A stretch of 64,000 bases of DNA from Bdellovibrio sp. BCCA (GTDB lineage: Bacteria > Bdellovibrionota > Bdellovibrionia > Bdellovibrionales > Bdellovibrionaceae), in assembly GCF_037996825.1 (NCBI RefSeq), contig NZ_JBBNAC010000001.1, positions 2,666,001-2,730,000 of the forward strand. Direction: 5' to 3'. Below, piece after piece: positions 1 through 9,322 of the stretch (position 1 is the first letter of the stretch; every line of letters begins with the position of its first letter). The notes beneath the pieces were generated by a model. That model had not been told where the DNA came from and ran no database searches. It worked only from the letters and a program-made list of their open reading frames with translations. A program made the position numbers and the translations under genes.

Positions 1-2177
1 TTTGCAAAGATTAAAATTGTAAATGCCAAAGCCCTGGCATCGAGTTCGCCCTCACCGTATCGTAGAGCCATCCAGAAGACGACAAATATCACGACATAGA
101 TGACGAGTCCTTGATATACACTAGGCAGGATGACACTTTTCGAAAAAATAGGCTGATCCTTATTTCTGGGATTTCGCCGCATTAAATTTTCTGCGGCAGG
201 CTCTGCTTCAAAGACCAATGAGCATGTGGGCTCAATAAGCAGATGAAGAAATGCGACATGGACAGGCATTAGAATGATTGGAAGATTTAATAACACCGGT
301 AAGATAGAAATACCCGCAATTGGAATATGGACCGCGATAAGATAGCTCATGGCAGACTGAAGATTGTCATAAATACCTCGGCCAATTCGAATTCCTTGGA
401 CGATCGTCGTAAAGTCATCATCTAAAAGCACAATAGAAGACGCCTCCCTGGCAACGTCGGTTCCTTTTTTCCCCATTGCAATGCCAATCTGTGCAGCCGC
501 CAACGCTGGAGCATCGTTCACACCGTCGCCAGTCATCGCAACCACTTCCCCTTGTCCTTGTAGGATCTTTACAATTCGCAGTTTTTGCTCAGGGAGCATT
601 CGTGAAAAACAAGTTGCACTTTTCAGATGTGCGGAGAGTTCGCTGTCCGACATCTTTTCCATTTCTACTCCCGTCAAAATTTTTTGCGAACTTTTCAAAC
701 CAATTTGAGCAGCTATTGATGCCGCTGTTTTTGCGTGATCCCCCGTTATCATGATCACTCGAATACCGGCATCATAACATTCTTTAATAGACTCTTTCAC
801 TCCGGGCCTTACCGGATCTGCGAATCCTAGAAGACCAAGAAAATCCACGGGTAAATTCACCTGATCTTTTGGTACATCTTTCTCATCGCAAAGTCCTCTT
901 GCGACAGCCAACAATCGCAGTCCCTCTGAAGCCAAACCATCCACAATCTTAAGAACCGCCTCCGAGTGCTGTGGACTCAACTGACACATTTTCAAAATGG
1001 CTTCAGGTGCTCCTTTGCTGGCAATAATTAATTCGCTTGAGTTCTTTTCCCTTCGCCAGAGGTTACTCATCGCAAATAACTCAGGTGAAAGAGGAAATTG
1101 TATAAATGGCGAATGCTCTTTTGTATCTTCTCCGTAAGCTTCTATTATCGCCTCTTCCATGGGGTCATAAGTTTTCACATTGGAAGCTAACGAGGCGACC
1201 TGAAGAAGCTCTTTTTCAGAAACCTGAACGTCACGAGAAAGGAGCACTCGTTGAACTGTCATTTTATTCATCGTAAGCGTGCCCGTTTTATCAACACACA
1301 ATGTAGTCGTGGCGCCAATACTTTCCACGGCAGTGATCTTTCGAGTCAAAACGTTACGCTTGGATAAGCGACGAGTTCCTAACGCAAGAAAGATCGTAAG
1401 AACCGCGGGAATTTCATTGGGTAAAATCGCCATCGCAAGAGTTAAGCCTACTAAAATTCCATTTAGAAGATCACGGTTAAGAATAAAATAGACAATGGTA
1501 ATAAGAAAACTCAGAAAAATAGCAACGACAGTCAGTCTTTTTACAACGGTTTGAGTTTCTTTTTTAAGGGGTGTCTTTTCTCGCCGGCCAGATTTTAAGA
1601 GCGTTCCAATTTGTCCCAATCTTGTGCTTATCCCTGTGGAAGTCACAGTCGCTAGAGCTTGTCCCTGAACTGCAATCGTACCAGACCAAGCAGTATCACC
1701 TGCACTTTTCACAACGGGAAAAGCTTCCCCCGTTAACAGTGACTCATCAATTTGCATTTGAAATACTTCATCAAGTAAGACGTCAGCGGGAACAATATCG
1801 CCCGCCGTCAGTTGTAGCAGATCTCCCACGACTAATTCTCTCGCGGGCACTCGAATCGCCGATCCGCCACGTATCACCAGCGCGCGAGGACTAGAAAGAT
1901 CTCGCAAAGCCTCCAAAGCTTTTTCTGTCTTTCTCTCCTGATAAAAAGTAATGAGTACGATCAGCCCCCAAAATCCGAGAAGCATGAATGCATCTTGTTG
2001 TTCACCGATAAAGGAATACAAAATCCCACACACCGCCAGCAAAACGGTCATAGGCTCCCGCAAAATTTCCAATGCAAGGTGTAGGGCTCCCCTGGTTTTA
2101 GAGGAAGGTATATCATTAGGCCCGTTCTCTTTGAGCCGCCGTCGTGCTTCTTCTGGATGCAGTCCTTGCAAGTCCAA
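1..2177 (-). CDS. P-type cation-transporting ATPase, type II-like (C-terminus beyond window)
   Basis: This is an inner-membrane ATP-driven cation pump of the P-type superfamily. Reading the minus strand gives an N-terminal cation ATPase domain, the actuator loop with LLTGEA, the phosphorylation motif DKTGTLT with Asp at about residue 296, a KGAPE nucleotide-binding motif and the hinge TGDGVNDAP. The M4 motif is LPNEIPA rather than the Ca-pump PEGLP. The M6 region carries IEPTCSLVFE instead of the Ca-pump TDGLPA segment, so the ion cannot be assigned. The start chosen is TTG, five bases after GGAG and eight bases after the stop of the upstream copper-type ATPase, so the two are probably one transcript. 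The reading frame is still open at base 1. The family is certain; the substrate is unknown. Confidence 0.9.
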   Translation of the reverse strand, partial: MDLQGLHPEEARRRLKENGPNDIPSSKTRGALHLALEILREPMTVLLAVCGILYSFIGEQQDAFMLLGFWGLIVLITFYQERKTEKALEALRDLSSPRALVIRGGSAIRVPARELVVGDLLQLTAGDIVPADVLLDEVFQMQIDESLLTGEAFPVVKSAGDTAWSGTIAVQGQALATVTSTGISTRLGQIGTLLKSGRREKTPLKKETQTVVKRLTVVAIFLSFLITIVYFILNRDLLNGILVGLTLAMAILPNEIPAVLTIFLALGTRRLSKRNVLTRKITAVESIGATTTLCVDKTGTLTMNKMTVQRVLLSRDVQVSEKELLQVASLASNVKTYDPMEEAIIEAYGEDTKEHSPFIQFPLSPELFAMSNLWRREKNSSELIIASKGAPEAILKMCQLSPQHSEAVLKIVDGLASEGLRLLAVARGLCDEKDVPKDQVNLPVDFLGLLGFADPVRPGVKESIKECYDAGIRVIMITGDHAKTAASIAAQIGLKSSQKILTGVEMEKMSDSELSAHLKSATCFSRMLPEQKLRIVKILQGQGEVVAMTGDGVNDAPALAAAQIGIAMGKKGTDVAREASSIVLLDDDFTTIVQGIRIGRGIYDNLQSAMSYLIAVHIPIAGISILPVLLNLPIILMPVHVAFLHLLIEPTCSLVFEAEPAAENLMRRNPRNKDQPIFSKSVILPSVYQGLVIYVVIFVVFWMALRYGEGELDARALAFTILIFA

Positions 2178-2185
2178 AATATCTC

Positions 2186-4207
2186 CTACGCTGATTTAGC
2201 TGATATTCTCAAACCTTTTGCGTTGATTGCGACGATGATGGTACTTAAAGACATCAGAACGGCACCGACAGCCGGACTCAACACAATGTCGTATTTGTAC
2301 AAGGCTCCAGCCGCGATAGGGATGGCAATAATATTATAGCCCGCAGCCCACCAAAGATTTTGAATCATTTTGTTGTACGTGGCTTTAGCAAGATCGATGA
2401 CGGCAGCGACATCCTGTGGGTTACTTCGGACTAAGATGATGTCGGCCGTTTCAATCGCAACATCGGTTCCCGCTCCAATGGCAATACCAACATCCGCTTG
2501 CGCGAGAGCTGGCGCATCGTTCACACCGTCTCCAGTCATCGCCACTGTCAGACCTCTTCTCTGAATCTCTCTGATCTTCTCTGCCTTTTCATGTGGTAAA
2601 ACTTCGGCAAAGTATTCATCAAGGCCGATTTCTTCCGCCACCCACTTCGCAACAAGCTTGTTGTCTCCGGTGAGCATCATGCACTTGATTCCTTCATCTC
2701 GGAGTCTCGTTATGACTAACTTAGATTCGGATCTTATTAAATCTGCTAGCGCTATAGCTCCCACAAGTTTTCCATTTAAAATGACAAATATGACCGTCTT
2801 TCCTTGCGCCGAGAGTTGGTCGATTTTTTCCTGTTGATCAGACAATGGAATTCGATTTTCTCTTAAGTACCCCGGACTGACGACAGCTACACTTTTGCCA
2901 TCGACTTCTCCCTGAGCCCCCCTCCCCGGAAGAGCCTTGAATGCCGTGACAAATTTTTTGGTTTTGGCAGAAGCGACAACTCCTCTCGCGACAGGATGTT
3001 CGGAGTGGGCTTCGACGGCCGCGGCAAGAGAAAGAATTTCTTCTTTATTAAATTGAGAATCGAAAATAAGAGTGTCCGTGACTCCAAATTTTCCCTGTGT
3101 CAAAGTTCCGGTTTTATCAAAAATAATAGCTCCGATTTTTCGCGATTTTTCGAAAGCCGCCCTGTCTCGAATTAGAAGTCCGTGAGTTGCGGCAATAGCC
3201 GTCGAAACTGCGACAACAAGTGGTACTGCAAGCCCTAAGGCATGAGGACACGCGATCACCATAACTGTCACAGCACGTTCAATAGCAAAAGCAAAATTTT
3301 GATTTGAAAGAGCTATCCACAATCCCAAAGTAATCGCTCCTCCGAGAACGGCAACGAAAGTTAGAATGAGTGCCGCCCTATTTGCAAGATCCTGAGTTTT
3401 GGATTTACTTTCTTGGGCCTCTTTCACTAAATCAATCACCTGACTTAAATAAGATTCTCTTCCTGTCTTTCTGACCTCCGCCGTGAGAGAGCCCTCTCCG
3501 TTCACAGCTCCGCCAATTATTGGAGAACCGGACTGCTTTGAAACTGGTTTTGATTCACCTGTCAGCATTGACTCATCAACAGAAGACAATCCTTCAATAA
3601 CAATTCCATCTGCCGGAACTTTTTCGCCAGGCCGAATAAGAATTCGATCTCCCAAATTCAAAGTGTCGATAGCAACGTCCTGAAGACTCCCATTTTGCAG
3701 AACCTTATGTGCTACTGCCGGCATCAGTTTCGCCAATTCCTCAAGGGCCCGCGAAGCTCCCATGACGGATTTCATCTCAATCCAGTGGCCCAGCAGCATA
3801 ATATCAATCAGAGTCGCAAGCTCCCAAAAAAAGCCCATCCCCGCGAGACCGAAAACGACAGCCGATGAATAGATATAGGCCGTGCTAATGGCGATTGCGA
3901 TGAGGGTCATCATTCCCGGCTTTCTTTTCTTTATCTCATCAACAATTCCTTTGAGAAAAGGCAAGCCACCATAAAAAAAGACCACCGAAGACAACGTCCA
4001 AAGGACATAATCGTCGCCACGAAAGCGCAGCCTATCAGTCAGACCTAAGAATTCATGAATGAGGGGCGACAAGAAAAGAATCGGAAAAGTTAAAATCAAC
4101 GAGACCCAAAAGCGCTTTCGAAAATCCTCCACCATTGACGAATGCTTGTGAGGCATCGTTGACTCCCGAGGTCTGTGTTCATGATGGTGATGTTCTAATT
4201 CAGACAC
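2186..4207 (-). CDS. copB: CopB-like P1B-type copper/heavy-metal ATPase
   Basis: A 673-residue inner-membrane heavy-metal pump. The transmembrane metal-binding motif is CPH (about residues 320-322), which is typical of the CopB/P1B-3 subgroup, in contrast to CPC of CopA. The phosphorylation motif DKTGTLT has its Asp near residue 364, LTGES marks the actuator domain and TGDGVNDAP the hinge. There is no ferredoxin-like HMA domain; instead the N-terminus is His-rich (HHHHEH, then HKH), a common CopB feature. The chosen GTG start has a very good ribosome binding site (AAGGAG, four-base spacer); a TTG nine codons upstream is also possible. CopB pumps are usually linked to copper or silver export, but the metal is not shown by sequence alone. 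It lies directly upstream of the other P-type ATPase. Confidence 0.9.
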   Translation of the reverse strand: MSELEHHHHEHRPRESTMPHKHSSMVEDFRKRFWVSLILTFPILFLSPLIHEFLGLTDRLRFRGDDYVLWTLSSVVFFYGGLPFLKGIVDEIKKRKPGMMTLIAIAISTAYIYSSAVVFGLAGMGFFWELATLIDIMLLGHWIEMKSVMGASRALEELAKLMPAVAHKVLQNGSLQDVAIDTLNLGDRILIRPGEKVPADGIVIEGLSSVDESMLTGESKPVSKQSGSPIIGGAVNGEGSLTAEVRKTGRESYLSQVIDLVKEAQESKSKTQDLANRAALILTFVAVLGGAITLGLWIALSNQNFAFAIERAVTVMVIACPHALGLAVPLVVAVSTAIAATHGLLIRDRAAFEKSRKIGAIIFDKTGTLTQGKFGVTDTLIFDSQFNKEEILSLAAAVEAHSEHPVARGVVASAKTKKFVTAFKALPGRGAQGEVDGKSVAVVSPGYLRENRIPLSDQQEKIDQLSAQGKTVIFVILNGKLVGAIALADLIRSESKLVITRLRDEGIKCMMLTGDNKLVAKWVAEEIGLDEYFAEVLPHEKAEKIREIQRRGLTVAMTGDGVNDAPALAQADVGIAIGAGTDVAIETADIILVRSNPQDVAAVIDLAKATYNKMIQNLWWAAGYNIIAIPIAAGALYKYDIVLSPAVGAVLMSLSTIIVAINAKGLRISAKSA

Positions 4208-4345
4208 GGTTCTCCTTAGATTCAACGAATACAAAGAGCCCTCAAAGCGATATTCAAATTATGTCATTCTGTTTCTAAATCTCTTAGTGACGTTTCCGTA
4301 AGATAGATAAATGTATAAATACATTTTCTTTAAGTCAGTCTTGGT

Positions 4346-5578
4346 TCATTTCTTCTTAATGATTTTCTTAGGTTTGCCACTTGCAGCACGCGGTGGTTTT
4401 CGATCTTCTTTCTTCACGTGCAGACGCTTGCCGTCTTTATCTTTGAAGCGTGACTTGAGTTCTTTTGCTGTTTCGCCCTTGCCTTCGATTTTTGCGATCA
4501 GTGGAAGATCTCGTTCTGTCACAAGGTTAATGACTAAGCCTTCGCGGCCCGCACGGGCTGTACGACCTGCACGGTGAAGGTAGTTATCGAGTTGCTGTGG
4601 AAGATGATAGTTAATAACTCTTCCTACATGTTCCAAATCCAAACCGCGCGCGGCCAAATCGGTTGATATCAACAGATCTACTTCACCATTGCGAAATCTC
4701 TTAAGATTCGTACGACGTTCGTTTTTATCCATTTCTCCGCGATAAAGAACGCACTTGTAACCTTTGTCGTTAATTTCTTTGGCGATCTTGTCACACTGCT
4801 CACGAGTGTTAGCAAAGACGATCGTGCCACCTTCAATTTTCTTTTTGATCAACTTTTCAAAAATGGGCCAACGAAGGCCATCAATGACAGTTTCATTTTT
4901 CGTAGTAAGACTTTTGACGACCTTGCCACTTCCACGGCTACGGATAACTTCTGCTTTGGCAAAAAGAGAGTTCATCATCTCTTCAACATTTTTTGAAACC
5001 GTCGCAGAAAAGAGCGCCAGCGGAATATCTTGCGGGCACACATCAACAATATAATTTGAATCAGTCAGAAAACCTTTATCCAACATCTGATCAGCTTCAT
5101 CAAAAACCAACGCACGCACGTCTGACAAATCAATGAGTTCTTTATCAAGCAATTGAATCAGTCTTCCAGGTGTCGCTAGCAGAATTTCAAAAGATCCGCT
5201 GATATTGCGAACTGCCTGTTCCATACTCATACCGCCCAAAGCAGGACGCACACGCAAACGAGTGTCATGAGTGAAAGTCTTAAACACCTTCGCGACTTGT
5301 TCTCCCAAGTCGCGAGTCGGCACCATAACAACGGCGCGAGGACTAGCCTCGGCTTTCACAGGCTCGCCGTCTTCTTCTAACTTTTTCAGCATATGTAGAA
5401 GTGGCAGAGCATAAGTCAAAGTTTTACCACTCCCCGTTTCTGAAACGCCAACAACGGACTGGCCTGACATTAGCAATGGGATCGCCATTCGTTGAATTTC
5501 CGTCGGCGTGAAAATACGCTGCGCTTTAAGAGTTTTTAGAAGAGAAGGCAAAAGACCAAATTCTGTGAAATTATTCAT
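4346..5578 (-). CDS. DEAD-box ATP-dependent RNA helicase
   Basis: A 410-residue RNA helicase of the RhlE/DbpA-like DEAD-box group, acting in the cytoplasm on RNA duplexes in ribosome assembly or mRNA turnover. Motifs in order are the Q-motif region (FTPTEIQ), Walker A SETGSGKT, PTRDL, TPGR, DEAD (VFDEADQML), SAT, and motif VI HRAGRTARAG. The C-terminal tail of about 40 residues is rich in Lys and Arg, as is common for non-specific RNA contacts. The ATG is preceded by GCAGGA, very close to the start. It is isolated from the ATPase genes by about 140 bases with no evident gene. Confidence 0.95.
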   Translation of the reverse strand: MNNFTEFGLLPSLLKTLKAQRIFTPTEIQRMAIPLLMSGQSVVGVSETGSGKTLTYALPLLHMLKKLEEDGEPVKAEASPRAVVMVPTRDLGEQVAKVFKTFTHDTRLRVRPALGGMSMEQAVRNISGSFEILLATPGRLIQLLDKELIDLSDVRALVFDEADQMLDKGFLTDSNYIVDVCPQDIPLALFSATVSKNVEEMMNSLFAKAEVIRSRGSGKVVKSLTTKNETVIDGLRWPIFEKLIKKKIEGGTIVFANTREQCDKIAKEINDKGYKCVLYRGEMDKNERRTNLKRFRNGEVDLLISTDLAARGLDLEHVGRVINYHLPQQLDNYLHRAGRTARAGREGLVINLVTERDLPLIAKIEGKGETAKELKSRFKDKDGKRLHVKKEDRKPPRAASGKPKKIIKKK

Positions 5579-5619
5579 TCCTGCAATGTATACAGAATTG
5601 CACAGAAAAGCGATCCTTT

Positions 5620-6135
5620 TTATTTCCCTTCATAGCGACGCATTCTTCCTAATCGAACCTCGTCCTTAAGATCGATACTTGTGAGACGAAACATCAGCAC
5701 TGAATCCGAAATACACTTCGTATCGTGAATATCCCGGGGCAAATAAACTCTACTTTCGCCAGGCATAACTCGATACTTCTCACGACGAACAATTTTGAAT
5801 TCTTCGTCTTTACTTGGAACGCGTGCATAGGTTCCCATCTCCATTTCGCCACTTTGAACTGCGTAAATAACCCAGCCATTTCCATGGTCATGCGGTGCTC
5901 GGTAGAGATCTTTTTTCTCTGTGTGTGCAAGCAAAATGAAACCTTGGCTAGGATCATGGTAAAGCTCACGGCTTCCTTCAAACCCTTTCTGTAATTCTTG
6001 AAGCCAAGGTTCAGAAGTCGGTGCTTTTGCAAGTTCATCCATAAGTTCTTTGGATTGTGCGACGAGGTCTGAAGTTAATGGTCCCCAGATTTTTTGAAGA
6101 CGTTCAATAAACTTTGCTAGTGAATCTTGTTTCAT
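5620..6135 (-). CDS. Cupin-fold protein, cysteine-dioxygenase-like
   Basis: A 171-residue soluble protein whose centre reads like a cupin metal site: an HDHG segment followed by YAVQSGEMEMG, then a later RDIHDT segment with a third possible His ligand. The same layout occurs in bacterial cysteine dioxygenase-like thiol dioxygenases, but the match is limited and the substrate is not known. The ATG has a strong AAAGGAG site. Its 5' end overlaps the 3' end of the upstream MFS gene by 32 bases on the same strand, so the two are co-transcribed and probably under the MerR-type operator upstream. This suggests a role in the same stress or detoxification response. Confidence 0.65.
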   Translation of the reverse strand: MKQDSLAKFIERLQKIWGPLTSDLVAQSKELMDELAKAPTSEPWLQELQKGFEGSRELYHDPSQGFILLAHTEKKDLYRAPHDHGNGWVIYAVQSGEMEMGTYARVPSKDEEFKIVRREKYRVMPGESRVYLPRDIHDTKCISDSVLMFRLTSIDLKDEVRLGRMRRYEGK

Positions 6136-7321
6136 ACATTCTCCTTTTTTGATTTTTCAAATGAGTAAAAAGCATAAGAGCGACAAGAAATGCCGCTACG
6201 GCAAAGACGGTTTGAAATCCGAAGAGTTCGAAAATATTTCCCATCACAAGCGTGCCGGCCATGAGTCCCAAGTTCCGCGAAAGACTTAAGGCTCCGGAAA
6301 CCAAACCGCGACGATCTTCTTCAATGTTTTTCATAATATGACTCGAGTTCGCGGATAGGAACATCTGATAACCGGAGCTAAGAAGAATAGCGGCAAGTGC
6401 GAATCCGATTTTTCCAAAGAGCCCTGGAAGAAAAACAAAGGCAAGCGCTCCAATAAGCAACTGAATAAATCCGTATCTTAGAATTGCTAAAAGTCCAAAG
6501 TGATCCGCAAGTATGCCGCTGAAGATCCCGAAAACAATCGAAGTGATTGGACCTGCAGACATGATGAATCCCATTTCGACTGAAGGAGTTTTTAGCACAC
6601 GAGTGAGATAGAATGGTCCCGCAATCAACGTTGACATCATCACCGCAGATACAATGGAATTTGAAATCAGGTGAATTCTTAAAGGTGTATCAAGATAGAT
6701 TGAAGCCAGTGATTTTATAAGAGTCTCACTTCTTTCGGGAGTGTCCGTACCCGATATAAAATCAGAAGGAATAACCGCTATCATTAAAAGTAGATTTATT
6801 AGCCCAAGTACAGCTACGAAATAAAATGGCGCTCGCCACCCCTGCATGCTAAGAAGAAAACCTCCAAGCGATGGCCCCATTGCTGTACCCATCGCAGACA
6901 TGGTGGCAAGGAGCCCAATGACTCTTCCTATTTTTTCTTTTGCGATAATTTTGGTCACAATCGCGATGGGAAGTACAATGAGGGCTGCTCCTCCGATGCC
7001 TTGGACGATTCTAGCAAGAATAAGAAATCCGAATGAAAAAGACAGCGCACTTCCCAGGGCACCAATAATAAAAAGGACAGAGCCAAGGATGAGAGTGATC
7101 CTACGACCTTTGACATCGCTTATTCGTCCTACAATCAAGCTCATCGCTGTGGTAACGATTAAGTAACTCAGCACCACCCACTTCGCTTCTGAGAAAGAAA
7201 CTCTAAAATCCGCAGAAACAGCGGGAAGAACAATGTTGGCCATACTCGTCCCAACAGATGCAAGAAGCACCGATATGCTCAGAGACCCAATAACCATGTG
7301 CTGACCAAATCGCTTTTTCAT
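6104..7321 (-). CDS. MFS multidrug-type efflux transporter
   Basis: A 12-helix major facilitator superfamily transporter of about 405 residues, resembling drug:H+ antiporters of the Bcr/EmrB type. The loop 2-3 motif is seen as GRISDVKGRR and motif C-like Gly/Pro-rich sequence as GTAMGPSLGG. The ATG at 7321 is preferred over an upstream TTG at 7342 because the latter would place coding sequence inside a palindromic operator; a GAGG lies 15 bases upstream, so the ribosome binding site is weak. It is divergent from a MerR regulator and overlaps the downstream cupin gene. MerR-controlled efflux in answer to a toxic compound is the likely job. Confidence 0.85.
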   Translation of the reverse strand: MKKRFGQHMVIGSLSISVLLASVGTSMANIVLPAVSADFRVSFSEAKWVVLSYLIVTTAMSLIVGRISDVKGRRITLILGSVLFIIGALGSALSFSFGFLILARIVQGIGGAALIVLPIAIVTKIIAKEKIGRVIGLLATMSAMGTAMGPSLGGFLLSMQGWRAPFYFVAVLGLINLLLMIAVIPSDFISGTDTPERSETLIKSLASIYLDTPLRIHLISNSIVSAVMMSTLIAGPFYLTRVLKTPSVEMGFIMSAGPITSIVFGIFSGILADHFGLLAILRYGFIQLLIGALAFVFLPGLFGKIGFALAAILLSSGYQMFLSANSSHIMKNIEEDRRGLVSGALSLSRNLGLMAGTLVMGNIFELFGFQTVFAVAAFLVALMLFTHLKNQKRRMYETRFTSKVY

Positions 7322-7337
7322 ATTTGCAGTGTGCAAC

Positions 7338-7353
7338 CTCAAGTTAACTTGAG
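7338..7353. promoter_or_regulatory. SoxR-box-like palindromic operator, MFS side
   Basis: CTCAAGTTAACTTGAG is a perfect 16-base palindrome, and with its left flank it matches the known SoxR-box core almost exactly. It lies just upstream of the MFS start in the divergent intergenic region, where a MerR-family dimer would bind between promoter elements. A second related copy sits in front of the regulator gene. Confidence 0.75.
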
Positions 7354-7418
7354 TTCAAGCAAATTCTGAAAACTCGACTCACCGACCATTGATTTTTATA
7401 AAAATTGCTTCAAAATGA

Positions 7419-7440
7419 AACCTCAAGTTCAATTGAGGTT
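7419..7440. promoter_or_regulatory. Second MerR-type operator, overlapping regulator leader
   Basis: The arms AACCTCAA and TTGAGGTT flank a six-base centre. The sequence is a variant of the palindrome 66 bases away. The right arm contains the GAGG that serves as the ribosome binding site of the MerR gene, so a bound regulator could block its own expression. Confidence 0.7.
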
Positions 7441-7444
7441 AGAT

Positions 7445-7885
7445 ATGAAAGCGTCTTCCGCAAAGCAAACTCTGGATATCGGTGAAGTTGTCCGCCTCAC
7501 CGGAGTAACTCCGGCGACTCTTCGTTTCTATGAAGAAAAAGGACTTATTCGTTCTACAGGACGTCACGGTTTAAGAAGACTTTTTCAGGCGCATGTGCTT
7601 CAACAGTTGCAATTTATCGCGCTGGGAAAACATGCAGGGTTGACGTTAGAAGAAATCGCGTCAATGTTTACGTCAGAAGGAAAGCTTCTCGTTGATCGAG
7701 CTTTTTTACTTAAGAAAGCCGATGAAATCGAAAGGAGCATTCACAAACTGAATGCTGTCAAAAACACTCTATTTCACGTCGCAAAATGTTCGGCGCCGAA
7801 CCATATGGAGTGTCCGAAATTTCAACGCTTGCTGGAAGTCGCAGGAAAAAAGAAACCGCGCCGTCGAACGACAGCGCGGAAGTAA
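7445..7885 (+). CDS. MerR-family transcriptional regulator
   Basis: A 146-residue regulator with an N-terminal MerR winged helix (DIGEVVRLTGVTPATLRFYE, then EEKGLI), a dimerisation helix, and a short C-terminal sensor region containing KCSAPNHMEC. SoxR has four clustered Cys for a 2Fe-2S centre; here only two Cys separated by seven residues are present, so redox sensing by an Fe-S cluster is not supported even though the flanking operators look like SoxR boxes. The ATG at 7445 is chosen because GAGG lies six bases upstream; an in-frame ATG at 7415 has no such site. The last residues are very basic. It probably controls itself and the divergent MFS-cupin pair. Confidence 0.88.
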   Translation: MKASSAKQTLDIGEVVRLTGVTPATLRFYEEKGLIRSTGRHGLRRLFQAHVLQQLQFIALGKHAGLTLEEIASMFTSEGKLLVDRAFLLKKADEIERSIHKLNAVKNTLFHVAKCSAPNHMECPKFQRLLEVAGKKKPRRRTTARK

Positions 7886-7887
7886 AT

Positions 7888-8142
7888 CTAGGCCTTGAGC
7901 ATCTCTTGCAATTTGCCTTCATCGGCAAGAGCTTTGAGATCCGTGTAACCACCGATCAGCTTATCGTTGATCAAAATGATAGGCACGGTTCTCCAACCAG
8001 TTTCAGCTTTAATTCTATCAATCTCTTCAGGCTTATCTGTCAGATCAATAGACTCGTAAGCAATGCCGTTATTTTCAAAAAAGTTAGCGGCTCTATCGCA
8101 ATACGGGCATGGGTTCTTTTTATACATTACTACTTTAGCCAT
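7888..8142 (-). CDS. grxC: Glutaredoxin 3
   Basis: An 84-residue class I glutaredoxin that reduces disulfides and mixed glutathione disulfides in the cytoplasm. The CPYC active site is near residue 12, followed by the TVP cis-Pro loop (RTVPIILIND) and the GGYTDL motif that contacts glutathione. Length is normal for the family. It is convergent with the MerR gene (two bases between stops) and lies 25 bases after the CcdA-thioredoxin gene on the same strand, so it may be the last gene of the thiol-redox operon starting with the ArsR-rhodanese regulator. Confidence 0.95.
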   Translation of the reverse strand: MAKVVMYKKNPCPYCDRAANFFENNGIAYESIDLTDKPEEIDRIKAETGWRTVPIILINDKLIGGYTDLKALADEGKLQEMLKA

Positions 8143-8167
8143 AATTCACTCCTAGCTTTAAAGATTT

Positions 8168-9322
8168 CTAACAAGTAAGTCCATTTCCGTGATCACCGCA
8201 GCTCTCGCCGTCTTTAAAATGGTTCGGCAGAACCGGATGAGGCGTTTCAAGTTTTTCTTTATGCATGCATGACGAACGCGGAATCATGTCGATGCCTTGT
8301 CTTAACTTTGCTTCACTTTGATAGCCCACTGAATGCCCCAGCTCTTTTCCATCCGGCGAAATCAGACTGATTGTTGGTACAGCTCGCACATTGAATACAT
8401 CCGCAATTTTTTGGTTCTCGGACTTACTGACATTCACACGTACAACTTGGAACGTAGATGAATTGCAGTCTTTTTCCACTGAAGGCAAATAAGCCTCCAT
8501 CGCGTGGCAAACAGGACAAGTGTCCGTGTGAAAGAATAAAAGCTTGTGCGGTGCCAGTTTTGAATCATTCAAAGTCACTTTTTCTCCGGCTGTTGTGACA
8601 AACTCTATTTCCGTCACCCCTTGTTCTTTATCGAAAACCGCAGGCAAATTACTTTGTGTCAAAATAAAAACACCAAGAATCATCAAGCCATATCCTGTCG
8701 CCTCTTCGATTTTTGGAAGATGTTTTCTTAGAAGCTTTAATTTTTCAGAAACAAACTCACCACCGAAAGCCAATCCAATGAAAGGTGCAACAACTCCCGC
8801 ACCAAAGGTTAGCATCATCAGAGCACTTTCTTGAAGCGATCTATCTTTGGTTGCAATATAGGCAAGGACTCCACCCAGAATCGGGCCTACACAAGGTGTC
8901 CACGCTAAACCAAAGGTTGCGCCGAAAATAAATCCATGAAGTGATTTCGGGAAATATTTTTTAAAGTCAGGTAAATACGCCGAGCGAGTCATCCACGCGA
9001 ATACTTTCGAGTCTCCGCTTTTCTTTGGCATCATTCCTGACATCTTTAAACCATAAAGCAAAACGATGATTCCTGAGATCATCAAAAGGTAAACTTTCGA
9101 CTCTCCTAAAAAATCAGTTACGAATGGCAGACTCATTCCCATAAGTGTGAACGTGAATAAGAATCCCAATGAAAACAATAACGTCGCGCGCACGCGGGAA
9201 AAGCGCGAGGAACCGTCCGCCATAATGTAGTTTGCTGCGACGATAGGAACCATAGGAAGAACACATGGAGAAATAAATGTTCCAAGGCCCGCCGCAAACA
9301 GACCTAACCAGGTAAATGTCAT
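8168..9322 (-). CDS. CcdA/DsbD-like membrane electron carrier fused to thioredoxin domain
   Basis: A 384-residue membrane protein. Residues 1 to about 235 form the CcdA/DsbD transmembrane unit with the two conserved Cys-Pro motifs (SPCVLP near the N-terminus and TPCVGP later), which pass electrons across the membrane. The C-terminal part is a periplasmic thioredoxin-like domain with a CPVC active site and an AVPTI cis-Pro loop. A short His/Cys-containing tail (SCMHKE, CGDHGNGLTC) follows. It therefore looks like a shortened DsbD that carries reducing power to periplasmic thiols or cytochrome c maturation. Its start overlaps the stop of the ArsR-rhodanese gene as TAATG, indicating translational coupling. 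Confidence 0.88.
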   Translation of the reverse strand: MTFTWLGLFAAGLGTFISPCVLPMVPIVAANYIMADGSSRFSRVRATLLFSLGFLFTFTLMGMSLPFVTDFLGESKVYLLMISGIIVLLYGLKMSGMMPKKSGDSKVFAWMTRSAYLPDFKKYFPKSLHGFIFGATFGLAWTPCVGPILGGVLAYIATKDRSLQESALMMLTFGAGVVAPFIGLAFGGEFVSEKLKLLRKHLPKIEEATGYGLMILGVFILTQSNLPAVFDKEQGVTEIEFVTTAGEKVTLNDSKLAPHKLLFFHTDTCPVCHAMEAYLPSVEKDCNSSTFQVVRVNVSKSENQKIADVFNVRAVPTISLISPDGKELGHSVGYQSEAKLRQGIDMIPRSSCMHKEKLETPHPVLPNHFKDGESCGDHGNGLTC

